DNA of 15,027 nucleotides, taken from Promethearchaeota archaeon (GTDB lineage Archaea; Asgardarchaeota; Lokiarchaeia; Sigynarchaeales; SOKP01). Numbering within the stretch: position 1 is the first letter of the stretch; every line of letters starts with the position of its first letter. Both the position numbers and the translations under genes were made by a program. The stretch lies in the NCBI GenBank assembly GCA_019057975.1, contig JAHLWJ010000088.1, positions 1 through 15,027 of the forward strand, in the 5' to 3' direction. This document shows, one piece after another, positions 1-6,380 of this stretch. Below the pieces are notes generated by a model. That model was not told the DNA's origin, did not search any database, and worked only from the letters and a program-made list of their open reading frames with translations.

Positions 1-265
1 CATCTTTATAATTATAAGTGGCGGCAATATTTCTATGATAACTATATTTTAATTTCCGGTATTTTGGATTATAAAGAAAACCGTTTTTACGACAGGCAAA
101 GCAGTGATATTTTTCTTTTTCTTCGTCAATATATAAATTAGGCCGATTTTTATCCGGATGAAAAGGACACAGAGCTATCCAGTTTTTACCTTCTTTTTTA
201 GTAGCTTCAACAGATACTATTCTTCTCGCTTGATTATCCCATAAATGAAAAATCCTACTTTTCAA
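1..265 (-). CDS. CHC2 zinc-finger (DNA primase-like) protein, 5' part only
   Basis: The minus strand encodes 88 residues before running off the left edge of the window, so only the N-terminus is visible. It contains the pattern CPFHPDKNRPNLY, about 12 residues, then YHCFACRKNGF. This is the CPxH...CxxC arrangement of the CHC2 zinc finger found at the N-terminus of bacterial primases (DnaG) and of plasmid, phage and integrative-element replication proteins. The zinc ribbon contacts single-stranded template DNA during primer synthesis. The start is a TTG at 263-265. An in-frame TAA lies three codons upstream, and AGGAGG lies 13 bases before the TTG, a long but usable spacing. It lies 49 bp downstream of the 59-aa gene on the same strand and is probably co-transcribed. 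Without the TOPRIM part I cannot tell chromosomal DnaG from a mobile-element primase. The short loop after the finger and the neighbours favour the latter. Confidence 0.75.
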   Translation of the reverse strand, partial: MKSRIFHLWDNQARRIVSVEATKKEGKNWIALCPFHPDKNRPNLYIDEEKEKYHCFACRKNGFLYNPKYRKLKYSYHRNIAATYNYKD

Positions 266-314
266 TGATTCTACTTACCCTCCTGACAGATTATTAAAAA
301 AATATAAAAAACAA

Positions 315-494
315 TTACTCGGTTTCTTCCAGCTTACTCTCATGGGCTAACAAGAAATTAAACAAGGCAGTCATGTTTTGGGTGATTTCCCTGGCATCAC
401 GCATAGTGAGGGGAGTAGGGAAATAGGGCTGCCAAACTTGAATGGTCTTTTCCAGAAACTTCCTGGAATATCCGGGAGATATTTTTTTCGCCAT
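315..494 (-). CDS. Small conserved-looking protein, 59 aa, upstream of the CHC2 protein
   Basis: The reading frame begins MAKKISPGYSRKFLEKTIQ and ends HESKLEETE followed by TAA. The start ATG at 492-494 has a good ribosome binding site (GAGGTG, 7 bases upstream). The core, around residues 13-45 (FLEKTIQVWQPYF, PLTMRDAREITQNM), is amphipathic and helical with no transmembrane segment and no zinc ligands. From memory, short proteins of this kind (VWQPY...PLT..DAREI.. pattern) are common in accessory regions of uncultivated bacteria, often near primase-like genes. I know no function and cannot verify the family here. It is followed closely by the CHC2 gene, so the two likely form an operon. A 12-bp palindrome lies 25 bp upstream of the start and could be its operator. 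Codon use is less AT-extreme than that of the 602-aa gene next door. Confidence 0.7.
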   Translation of the reverse strand: MAKKISPGYSRKFLEKTIQVWQPYFPTPLTMRDAREITQNMTALFNFLLAHESKLEETE

Positions 495-519
495 ATGTTT
501 TCACCTCTATATATAATTA

Positions 520-531
520 GTGACATGTCAC
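520..531. promoter_or_regulatory. 12-bp perfect palindrome upstream of the 59-aa gene
   Basis: GTGACATGTCAC is a perfect inverted repeat located 25 bp before the start codon of the minus-strand 59-aa gene, next to an AT-rich stretch (TAATTATATATA) that could hold its -10 element. Size and position fit an operator for a dimeric helix-turn-helix repressor. The half-site GTGAC recurs in the palindrome at 602-621. No repressor gene can be matched to it from sequence alone. Confidence 0.4.
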
Positions 532-556
532 ACGGGGCGAAATAAAACGGTCAAGA

Positions 557-575
557 TCCTTGTAAATAAAGGATT
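557..575 (-). terminator. Weak hairpin after the 602-aa gene
   Basis: ATCCTT (557-562) pairs with AAGGAT (570-575) across a 7-base loop, and the stem can extend by three pairs including one G-T wobble. It lies 18 bp past the stop of the 602-aa gene in its direction of transcription. The following minus-strand bases (GACCGTTTTATTT) have only a poor U-tract, so it is a possible but weak terminator. Confidence 0.25.
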
Positions 576-593
576 TTGATTTTGGAAAATAAT

Positions 594-2402
594 TTAAGAG
601 GTCTCTGTGACGTCACAGAGAATTTTGGAATTGAGCGGATCGGGGAGCAGGAAGAATTTGGTTTTGTAGGCTTCGTATTTTACATAATCATAAAAAGGGG
701 ATTCATTGATATTGAAGTATTGTTTTAATGAGTCGGATAATCTTTGAATCTGTTTTCTTATTTTTGGAGTGGAAAGGGGGTGGGAGTCAACTTTTTTTCT
801 ATAAGTGGTTATTGTCCAGGTAAGGTCTCCCCGGTATCGAGAGAGATCATAAAGCAGCTTCCATTGCGTATTTGGTTTCCCGTTCTTCAGGTTTTCAAAA
901 CCCATTTTCTGAAAATTTACTATCTTGCTGAATTTATTGGGTGCTTGTATTTTAACTTTGTCATAATCCAGGAACTGTATGGTGACATGTTCCCACTTTG
1001 TACCGGATGGTAGTTTTAATGGAGTTATTCTTTTTGATAGCGATTTATCTAATTTTTCCGGAAGCTTAATATCCATAGTTAATTTTTTACTAATTTCGAT
1101 TAGCTTAATGAAATTTATTACTTGTTCGTAATGTTTAGGTTTTATTAATAAGGATAATTTTAAATATTCTTTTTTAAATGACTCTAAAGTATCAGACATA
1201 AATTGTTTATTTTTTATTATTTCTTTTTCGATTTTATCAAGTTCATTATTTAATTTATTTTTCATTTTATTAAAGCGTTTATTCTCATAATCATCTTCTG
1301 CAAATTGGGCTAATTGATAATACGATCTGAACTTTCCTTGATAATTGAATTTCGATCCTTTTAAAATTGAATTCATGGTATTTTTTTCAAGAGTCATTTT
1401 CTCAAATTTGCATTCTTCGTATAAAAAGAAAATATTTTCTAATAACCCATTTAAGCCCCCATTTAATATATTGTTAAATATTTTAATTTTATCATATTTT
1501 TTTTCAATGGATGCTATAATTTGAAGATCTTTTTGTGAGAAACTGCTAAAAAGTATTCTTGCACAATTTTTAAACCAAACATCTTTATCGGTTGTTTTCA
1601 AAAAAAGATATTGATTAATTTCATTTAAAATCGTTTTTTTTAAGCATAAAAATTTATACCTCATATCTTCAATAAAACCAAGTTCTTTATAAGATAATAT
1701 TTTCGATAATGACACCGTTTTACATTTGTATTTTTTAAATTGATTGGTTTTATTTGAAAAATATTTTTTTACAAAATAATAAGGGTCACTACTTGGATTT
1801 TTTAATTTATTAAAATTTTTAATGTAAACCGGTATTTCTATTGGATAGTTCGGGGCTAATTTATAAAAAAGCCAGGCACTGTCAGTAAAATTGTAATCAG
1901 GCCAGCCCGTTTCTATTAAAGATTCACTATTATCTTCAATAAACAAAGCAAAATTTTTATATAAGCAAGATAATTCTTTTATTGTAAAATATGGAATAAT
2001 CCCGTTGTCTTTTTGATAAATTAGGTGTTTATCAGCATAAAATCTGTTAACATCGCCTAAATATTTTTCTTCAAAAAGACCTAATGCGCTTAAAGGTGAG
2101 AGATATTTTAGTGATTCTTCAAAATTTGGAGAGAAAAATATATTTGAATCGGCTCCAAAAGTATCGGTGGCAGATAAAATATAATTTTTATCTAAATATC
2201 TTTTTCTTTTTGGAGTGATTAATGTTTTTTTTAAGATAAAGCAAATTTTATTGACAAAATATGCTTTATCGTTTTTTTCTTCATTTAATGCAAAATCTGG
2301 ATTACTAGAATAATATTTTTCGTAAATATTATTAGCTTTCCCTTTAATTATTCCTTCAATATCTTTTTTCAAATTCCATCCCTGAATTAAATTTACAAAC
2401 AT
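594..2402 (-). CDS. Unrecognised 602-aa protein with possible winged-helix-like C-terminal domain
   Basis: I do not recognise the full protein. It is lysine-, asparagine- and phenylalanine-rich, has no signal peptide or clear membrane helix, and is therefore probably cytoplasmic. Residues about 370-455 form a charged, coiled-coil-prone region (ENKRFNKMKNKLNNELDKIE). Residues about 476-590 form a distinct domain with KWEHVTIQFLD, QKMGFENLKNGKPNTQW and PKIRKQIQRLSDSLKQYF. The beta-hairpin followed by basic helices resembles a winged-helix DNA-binding fold, but this is inference. The annotated ATG at 2400-2402 has no ribosome binding site. A TATAAT on the minus strand at 2408-2413 would put the transcript start about at the ATG, giving a leaderless message. 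TTG at codon 11, preceded by GGGATGG, is an alternative start. The last codons lie inside a 20-bp palindrome. Three iteron-like sites lie 80-205 bp upstream and may be targets of this protein (inference). Confidence 0.75.
   Translation of the reverse strand: MFVNLIQGWNLKKDIEGIIKGKANNIYEKYYSSNPDFALNEEKNDKAYFVNKICFILKKTLITPKRKRYLDKNYILSATDTFGADSNIFFSPNFEESLKYLSPLSALGLFEEKYLGDVNRFYADKHLIYQKDNGIIPYFTIKELSCLYKNFALFIEDNSESLIETGWPDYNFTDSAWLFYKLAPNYPIEIPVYIKNFNKLKNPSSDPYYFVKKYFSNKTNQFKKYKCKTVSLSKILSYKELGFIEDMRYKFLCLKKTILNEINQYLFLKTTDKDVWFKNCARILFSSFSQKDLQIIASIEKKYDKIKIFNNILNGGLNGLLENIFFLYEECKFEKMTLEKNTMNSILKGSKFNYQGKFRSYYQLAQFAEDDYENKRFNKMKNKLNNELDKIEKEIIKNKQFMSDTLESFKKEYLKLSLLIKPKHYEQVINFIKLIEISKKLTMDIKLPEKLDKSLSKRITPLKLPSGTKWEHVTIQFLDYDKVKIQAPNKFSKIVNFQKMGFENLKNGKPNTQWKLLYDLSRYRGDLTWTITTYRKKVDSHPLSTPKIRKQIQRLSDSLKQYFNINESPFYDYVKYEAYKTKFFLLPDPLNSKILCDVTETS
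602..621. promoter_or_regulatory. 20-bp perfect palindrome at the 3' end of the 602-aa gene
   Basis: A perfect 20-bp inverted repeat is centred between 611 and 612, with core GTGACGTCAC flanked by TCTCT and AGAGA. It overlaps the final codons of the minus-strand 602-aa gene. It has no loop and no following T-run, so it is a poor terminator and a better protein-binding site. It shares the GTGAC half-site with the palindrome at 520-531, with half-site centre spacing differing by 2 bp. Confidence 0.4.
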
Positions 2403-2407
2403 TAAAT

Positions 2408-2413
2408 ATTATA
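2408..2413 (-). promoter_or_regulatory. Possible -10 element of the 602-aa gene
   Basis: The minus strand reads TATAAT here, 5 bp before the ATG at 2402. The hexamer 17 bp upstream (TATGAA) is a poor -35. If real, transcription would start almost at the ATG, which fits the absence of a ribosome binding site. In such AT-rich DNA a TATAAT can occur by chance. Confidence 0.3.
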
Positions 2414-2485
2414 AGTCATTAAAATTGAAATTCATAATAAATAAGTTCATTGCTTATTTATTATCTCAAAATACTAACCTGATCC

Positions 2486-2605
2486 CTGATATCCCCTGAT
2501 TTATCAGAACATTTTTGGCGATATTCCACGATTTATCGAACCTTACTTTTTGTTATTTTCTGTTATTTCTAACAATCTGCAACCGATTTTCACCGATTTA
2601 TCGGT
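2486..2605. repeat. Three phased iteron-like repeats with GATTTATC palindromic cores
   Basis: Three copies of a 23-bp unit lie at about 2486-2508, 2518-2540 and 2583-2605. Each has an upstream GAT(A/T)T exactly 10 bp before a GATTTATC core. The cores are imperfect palindromes with a 2-bp centre: CTGATTTATCAG (2496-2507), CGATTTATCG (2529-2538) and ACCGATTTATCGGT (2592-2605). Unit spacings are 32 and 65 bp, close to 3 and 6 helical turns, so all present the same DNA face. A separate inverted repeat, TGTTATTTCTAACA, lies at 2561-2574. The array sits in the 361-bp gap between the 602-aa gene and the recombinase remnant. It could be an operator array, a replication iteron cluster or recombinase accessory sites. 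Apart from this array I see nothing else in 2606-2763. Confidence 0.55.
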
Positions 2606-2763
2606 AAATACCAAGAACTACATACTGGAAAGTTTGAAATATGTTTTAAAAAAAGAAGGATTTTATAAGCCTTTTGTTGTATTATGAAGAGGATATAGAA
2701 AAATTAAAAAAGATTTTTTTTACTCCCTACTGGTGATATAATAAAATAAATATAGATGTCTGA

Positions 2764-2970
2764 GATAAAACAAAAAACCATCTCCTGATACGTAAGAGAA
2801 TAGGATTAAGAGAAATAGCCCGGGAGCTAAATGAAAAAGGCGTACCTACTACAAGGGGCGGCAAGTGGTATGCTGGGACTATTAAATATATACTGGAAAA
2901 TCCTCTTTATAAGGGGATAGCTCATTATAATGAAAATAATGTAAAAAATAAAGATTTGCCTTTATTTTAA
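2764..2970 (+). pseudogene. Remnant of a large serine recombinase (recombinase domain, C-terminal part)
   Basis: After an in-frame TGA at 2761-2763 the frame reads 68 residues to TAA at 2968-2970. Its core, GLREIARELNEKGVPTTRGG then KWYAGTIKYILENPLYKG, is the signature of the Recombinase domain (Pfam PF07508) of large serine recombinases and transposon resolvases. This helix-turn-helix-like region normally follows the catalytic N-terminal domain. The catalytic domain with the nucleophilic serine is absent, there is no plausible start codon, and nothing upstream resembles the missing part. The cysteine-rich zinc region and coiled coil expected downstream are missing too. I read this as a decayed fragment left by an integration or excision event. 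It shows that the region has been a target for mobile elements. Confidence 0.8.
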
Positions 2971-2982
2971 TAAATAGAAGGC

Positions 2983-3588
2983 TTGTTTAACATTATGATA
3001 AGAACTTACAAGCAAATTATATTTTCTGAAAATAAAAAGAGGTTAGCTCTTTTAGAAAACTTTAAGCTTCATTTGAAGGCCTATTTAAGTAATCTAATGG
3101 GTGCCTTTGAGGGGGGTCTATACGAAAATGTAAAAGCGGGGGAAGAACATAAAGAAATAAATAAACTTATAGATGAAGCATGTCTTTATATAGAGGCTAT
3201 TCCTTCTATTGTAGGTGTCGTAGATGAAAATAATTATTTGACAAAAAACTTAATTTACAATCAAAACATAATAGATAGGAAATATTTTTATGAATCATTA
3301 GTAAATATGACGGAAAGGGCAATAGCCGTATACAAAAAGGATAATGTAAGAGCTAAGCAGAGAACTTATTGCCCTCTTTTTTGGATAGCATTAGTAATAG
3401 ACTGTCTTGTTGTCTTACCTTTTGAAGCTCTCGGCAGAGCGGGCTTTAATCAGAACAGGATAGAAGTTTCCTTTATAGGGAAACTCTTTAAATACGTATT
3501 TTATGTAATTTCTTATCTTTCCCTTGCTGTAGCTGCACGCGTTGTTATTAATGCTTTGGTTAAAGCAGGGTATCTTAATGGGTCTTAA
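2983..3588 (+). CDS. Hypothetical protein with two C-terminal membrane helices, 201 aa
   Basis: I do not recognise a family. Residues 1-125 are soluble, mostly helical and charged, with no cysteine or histidine motif. Residues about 131-150 (PLFWIALVIDCLVVLPFEAL) and about 168-192 form two membrane helices separated by a short polar loop (GRAGFNQNRIEVSFIGK). The likely layout is a cytoplasmic N-terminal domain anchored by a helical hairpin. The start is uncertain. TTG at 2983 lies only one base after AGAAGG, too close for that site, while ATG at 2995 lies 13 bases after it, rather far. The shorter 197-aa product from ATG 2995 is at least as likely. It starts 12 bp after the recombinase remnant and is followed by a 116-bp gap before the methyltransferase, so it may or may not belong to that operon. 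A defence-associated membrane effector is conceivable, but nothing in the sequence proves it. Confidence 0.65.
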   Translation: MFNIMIRTYKQIIFSENKKRLALLENFKLHLKAYLSNLMGAFEGGLYENVKAGEEHKEINKLIDEACLYIEAIPSIVGVVDENNYLTKNLIYNQNIIDRKYFYESLVNMTERAIAVYKKDNVRAKQRTYCPLFWIALVIDCLVVLPFEALGRAGFNQNRIEVSFIGKLFKYVFYVISYLSLAVAARVVINALVKAGYLNGS

Positions 3589-3704
3589 TTTTAAAGAGTT
3601 CAAATAAATAACTGTAAGAACGAAATCCCGACAAACCAAAATTTTACTTAATAAAAATTAAACAAAAAATTTTCTTATTTTTACGGACGGAGGTATATGA
3701 AAGT

Positions 3705-4595
3705 TTGAAAAAAACGGAATTAATAAACCAACAAAAATATGCTCTTAATAAAAAGGTTACACATCATAAACTAATAATCGGAAATTGTATGAATATGCCT
3801 GAAATTTCAGATGGGAGTGTTCATCTTGCAGTAACTTCTCCACCTTATTTTAATGCTCCTTTTGATTATAAAGGATTATTTAGAGATTATAAGCAATATT
3901 TAAGCGTTCTTCGCAAATTTGCAAAAGAAGCATTCAGAGTTCTTGCGAAAGGACGAATATTTATTTTAAATATTGATGATATGTTAATTGATGGTGAGAA
4001 ATTTCCTATTGTGGCAGATGTAACAAAGATTTTTCAAAAAGCTGGTTTTAGATATAGAGATAGAATAATTTGGGAAAAACCAGAAGGGTATATAAGAATT
4101 AGTAGAAGAAGTGGAGTTATAATTCAGAATCCTTATCCTATGTATTTTTATCCTGATAATCTTCTTGAAAGTATTATTATATTCCAAAAAGGGAAATTTG
4201 ATTATAAATCAATTGACAAAAAAATCAGAGAGGAGTCAAAAGTAGACATTAAAGAATTTCAACAAAAAAAATGGTTTCTAACTCTTTGGAGAATGAATAA
4301 TGTAATGCCTGGCTCACCATTAGAAAAAGACATAGCAGCATTTCCAGAAGAATTACCTTATCGAGCAATAAAATTATTCTCTTATGTTGGTGAAACAGTT
4401 CTTGATCCTTTTGCCGGTTCAGGTACAACCATGAAAATTGCAAGACAACTTGGAAGGAATAGTATAGGTATAGAAATTAAAAAATCATTAATTCCCATTA
4501 TAAAAGAAAAGCTTGGGTTTAGCGGACAAGAGACATTGTTTAAAAATGATGATACATTTGAAACAATAGAAAGAACAAGGGGGTGGATAAAATAA
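3705..4595 (+). CDS. Beta-class DNA methyltransferase (N4-cytosine or N6-adenine)
   Basis: This enzyme transfers a methyl group from S-adenosylmethionine to an exocyclic amino group in DNA. Motif IV, TSPPY (residues 44-48), comes before motif I, DPFAGSGTT (residues 234-242). This is the beta-class order of the N4/N6 DNA methylase family (PF01555). The (S/T)PPY form is most typical of N4-cytosine enzymes, but N6-adenine is not excluded. FPEELPYRAIKLFS (213-226), just before motif I, is another family hallmark. At 296 aa it is a normal length and looks intact. The start is TTG at 3705 with GGAGG ending 11 bases upstream. A nearer ATG at 3697 opens only a three-codon frame (MKV, then TGA) that overlaps the TTG. 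The endonuclease gene overlaps its 3' end by 13 bp, so the pair is translationally coupled. The methylase would protect host DNA from the neighbouring nuclease. Confidence 0.93.
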   Translation: MKKTELINQQKYALNKKVTHHKLIIGNCMNMPEISDGSVHLAVTSPPYFNAPFDYKGLFRDYKQYLSVLRKFAKEAFRVLAKGRIFILNIDDMLIDGEKFPIVADVTKIFQKAGFRYRDRIIWEKPEGYIRISRRSGVIIQNPYPMYFYPDNLLESIIIFQKGKFDYKSIDKKIREESKVDIKEFQQKKWFLTLWRMNNVMPGSPLEKDIAAFPEELPYRAIKLFSYVGETVLDPFAGSGTTMKIARQLGRNSIGIEIKKSLIPIIKEKLGFSGQETLFKNDDTFETIERTRGWIK

Positions 4596-5656
4596 TAAAC
4601 ATAACTGCAAATATTAACGGTATAAGATATACTCCTCTCTTGTGTAAGGAATTATATACTTTTAACATATCAGAATTATCTGAAGCACTTTCAAAAAAAG
4701 CGACCTTTATTTTAAGGGTAGATGATAAAAATCAAATCGCTATAAGTTGGTGGGTTTCTGCAAAAAGGACAAGGTCTTACCCATACACTCGTATTTATAA
4801 TTCTCTTGGCTTTTCTGGCAAAAAACTAACCGTTATTCCTATGGTAAAAGACGAAGGGAAAGAAGGTGATAGAGATTTTTTGCAATGGGATACGGTTTCT
4901 TTAATGAGCCTATTAAATGTTTATGTAATTATCTCTTATTATAAATATGCGGAGAAAAGCTCAAGATATAAAAACAAAATAACAAATCAAAGATTTGATG
5001 CAAAACAGATTAAATTTGAAATGAATAAATTACTCTCATATCAATCAGATGCTTTACACTGGAATATAGAACAAATAAATAAAGTTGCAGAAATAGGGGA
5101 AAATGCTCTTGCTTCATACGAAAATATTTCAAGCTCCCTTAATATTGAAATGCACTCAAAAATATCTGCTGAAAAAAGAATAAAAGAACTTTTAAAAGGA
5201 AAAGAAAATTTTATGAATCTATCAAGAGATTTAGCACATAAAGCCCAGCAAAGAGAAGGTATTACTGTTCAACCAAAGGAAAAACTGGTAGGAATTAAAG
5301 CAGCCCTAACTATCAAAAACTATCTTGGTGGAAACTATTATTTTACTTCTGATGAAGTGGAGATAAATAAAGAAAATATTTCGTTAATAGAAGCCAAACA
5401 TACTAAAGAAAATAAACTTCCATCAATTGGGGATATTAAAGATGGGTTACTAAAGATGATACTTTTTACAAATTTAGAAAATGTTAAAATTGGTAATAAA
5501 TATTACAATCCTATTCCAATATTAAAATTAACAACAGGATTAGGTTTCGATATCAAGAATATAAGCGGCCCTAATAAAAAAATATTGAATTTATTGAAAA
5601 AAGAAGCAGAAATAAATAAATTCAGAATTATAATCAATAACAATTTTTTTATATAA
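4583..5656 (+). CDS. Probable type II restriction endonuclease, PD-(D/E)xK fold
   Basis: The 357-aa product follows the methyltransferase with a 13-bp overlap, starting at GTG 4583 inside its last codons, which is typical of a restriction-modification pair. Near the C-terminus DEVEI is followed about nine residues later by LIEAKHTKE. This matches the acidic residue plus ExK of a PD-(D/E)xK nuclease active site (Mg-dependent DNA cleavage). The next stretch, LPSIGDIKDGLLKMILF, could be the helix packing on the active site. The N-terminal half has another conserved-looking block, VIPMVKDEGKEGDRDFLQWD, whose acidic residues might also be functional. No helicase or ATPase motif is present, so cleavage should be of the simple type II kind unless the downstream GHKL protein takes part. 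The recognition sequence cannot be read from the protein. Function rests on context plus the nuclease motif. Confidence 0.8.
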   Translation: MDKIINITANINGIRYTPLLCKELYTFNISELSEALSKKATFILRVDDKNQIAISWWVSAKRTRSYPYTRIYNSLGFSGKKLTVIPMVKDEGKEGDRDFLQWDTVSLMSLLNVYVIISYYKYAEKSSRYKNKITNQRFDAKQIKFEMNKLLSYQSDALHWNIEQINKVAEIGENALASYENISSSLNIEMHSKISAEKRIKELLKGKENFMNLSRDLAHKAQQREGITVQPKEKLVGIKAALTIKNYLGGNYYFTSDEVEINKENISLIEAKHTKENKLPSIGDIKDGLLKMILFTNLENVKIGNKYYNPIPILKLTTGLGFDIKNISGPNKKILNLLKKEAEINKFRIIINNNFFI

Positions 5657-5729
5657 TTTATAGCTGTTTAATCAATATTTTTAAAAAATAAATACCTAAA
5701 ATAATAAAAAAGAATTCCAGGAGATTTAG

Positions 5730-6362
5730 ATGAAAGACAAAGAAAAATTAGAAGAATTAAAACCATTCATTGAAGGTAGATACAAGAATATTGATTTAGA
5801 TCATTTGATGATGTATGTCATAAAAGAGCTAGAGAGAATAAAAGTGAATTTATCTTATGAAAATGCTGCTGTTGCAGCTTTTAGAATATTTCCAAAAAAG
5901 TTTTCTCTACCTGGTTTCCCAGAATATCCTGATTCTAACAGAGTTGATCAGTGTTTATGGCGTTGCTCTGGTAAAACAAGGCAATGGTTAGGTGGCAAAA
6001 CCAGGCAAGGATTTTACATAACCCCAAGAAGCAGAATTATTTTTGAGGAATCAGTAGATCTTTTAGAAGGTAGAAAATCTACAAAAACAAGAGCAATTTC
6101 TCAAACAAGGAGAAAGGAAACAATATTAGCCGAAACGCTTAATTCTTCAGCATATAAAAAGTTTTTAGAAGGAAATGGTAATTTAATAACAGAAGGAGAA
6201 ATATGTTTTTTGCTGCAGGGGACATTGGATTCTGAAAAGGATACTCTAAAGAAAAATTTAGATTTACTTAAAATGTTTGCAGAAGAACTTGATAGAAAAG
6301 AAATAACAACTTTTCTAGAGTGGATAGAGAGCCACTTTAAAGGTTTTTTAAGGAAAAAATGA
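5730..6362 (+). CDS. Putative winged-helix-like accessory protein of the RM/GHKL locus, 210 aa
   Basis: A soluble, basic protein with ATG at 5730 and a good CAGGAGA ribosome binding site 7-8 bases upstream. Residues about 22-112 look like one domain: helices (DHLMMYVIKELERI), then AAFRIFPKKFSL, PGFPEYPDSNRVDQCLW, and GKTRQGFYITPRSR near the end. The order helix, helix, then a basic hairpin ending in an ITPRSR-type turn resembles a winged helix, so DNA binding is a reasonable but unproven guess. Residues 113-135 are very basic (GRKSTKTRAISQTRRK), and 136-210 are helical and acidic. It lies 18 bp upstream of the GHKL ATPase, so the two are almost certainly co-expressed, and 73 bp after the endonuclease. 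I recall similar small proteins beside GHKL ATPases in restriction loci but cannot confirm it here. It may deliver the ATPase to DNA or act as the locus regulator. Confidence 0.7.
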   Translation: MKDKEKLEELKPFIEGRYKNIDLDHLMMYVIKELERIKVNLSYENAAVAAFRIFPKKFSLPGFPEYPDSNRVDQCLWRCSGKTRQWLGGKTRQGFYITPRSRIIFEESVDLLEGRKSTKTRAISQTRRKETILAETLNSSAYKKFLEGNGNLITEGEICFLLQGTLDSEKDTLKKNLDLLKMFAEELDRKEITTFLEWIESHFKGFLRKK

Positions 6363-6380
6363 TTATAGGGGGCAATTAAT

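Noticed and set aside
744..1013. 89-codon plus-strand frame opposite the 602-aa gene
   Set aside because: It lies wholly inside the longer minus-strand gene, has no ribosome binding site and encodes no recognisable pattern.
2486..2605. CRISPR array
   Set aside because: The units are partial palindromes of 23 bp with unequal spacing of 32 and 65 bp and no uniform spacers; no cas gene is present.
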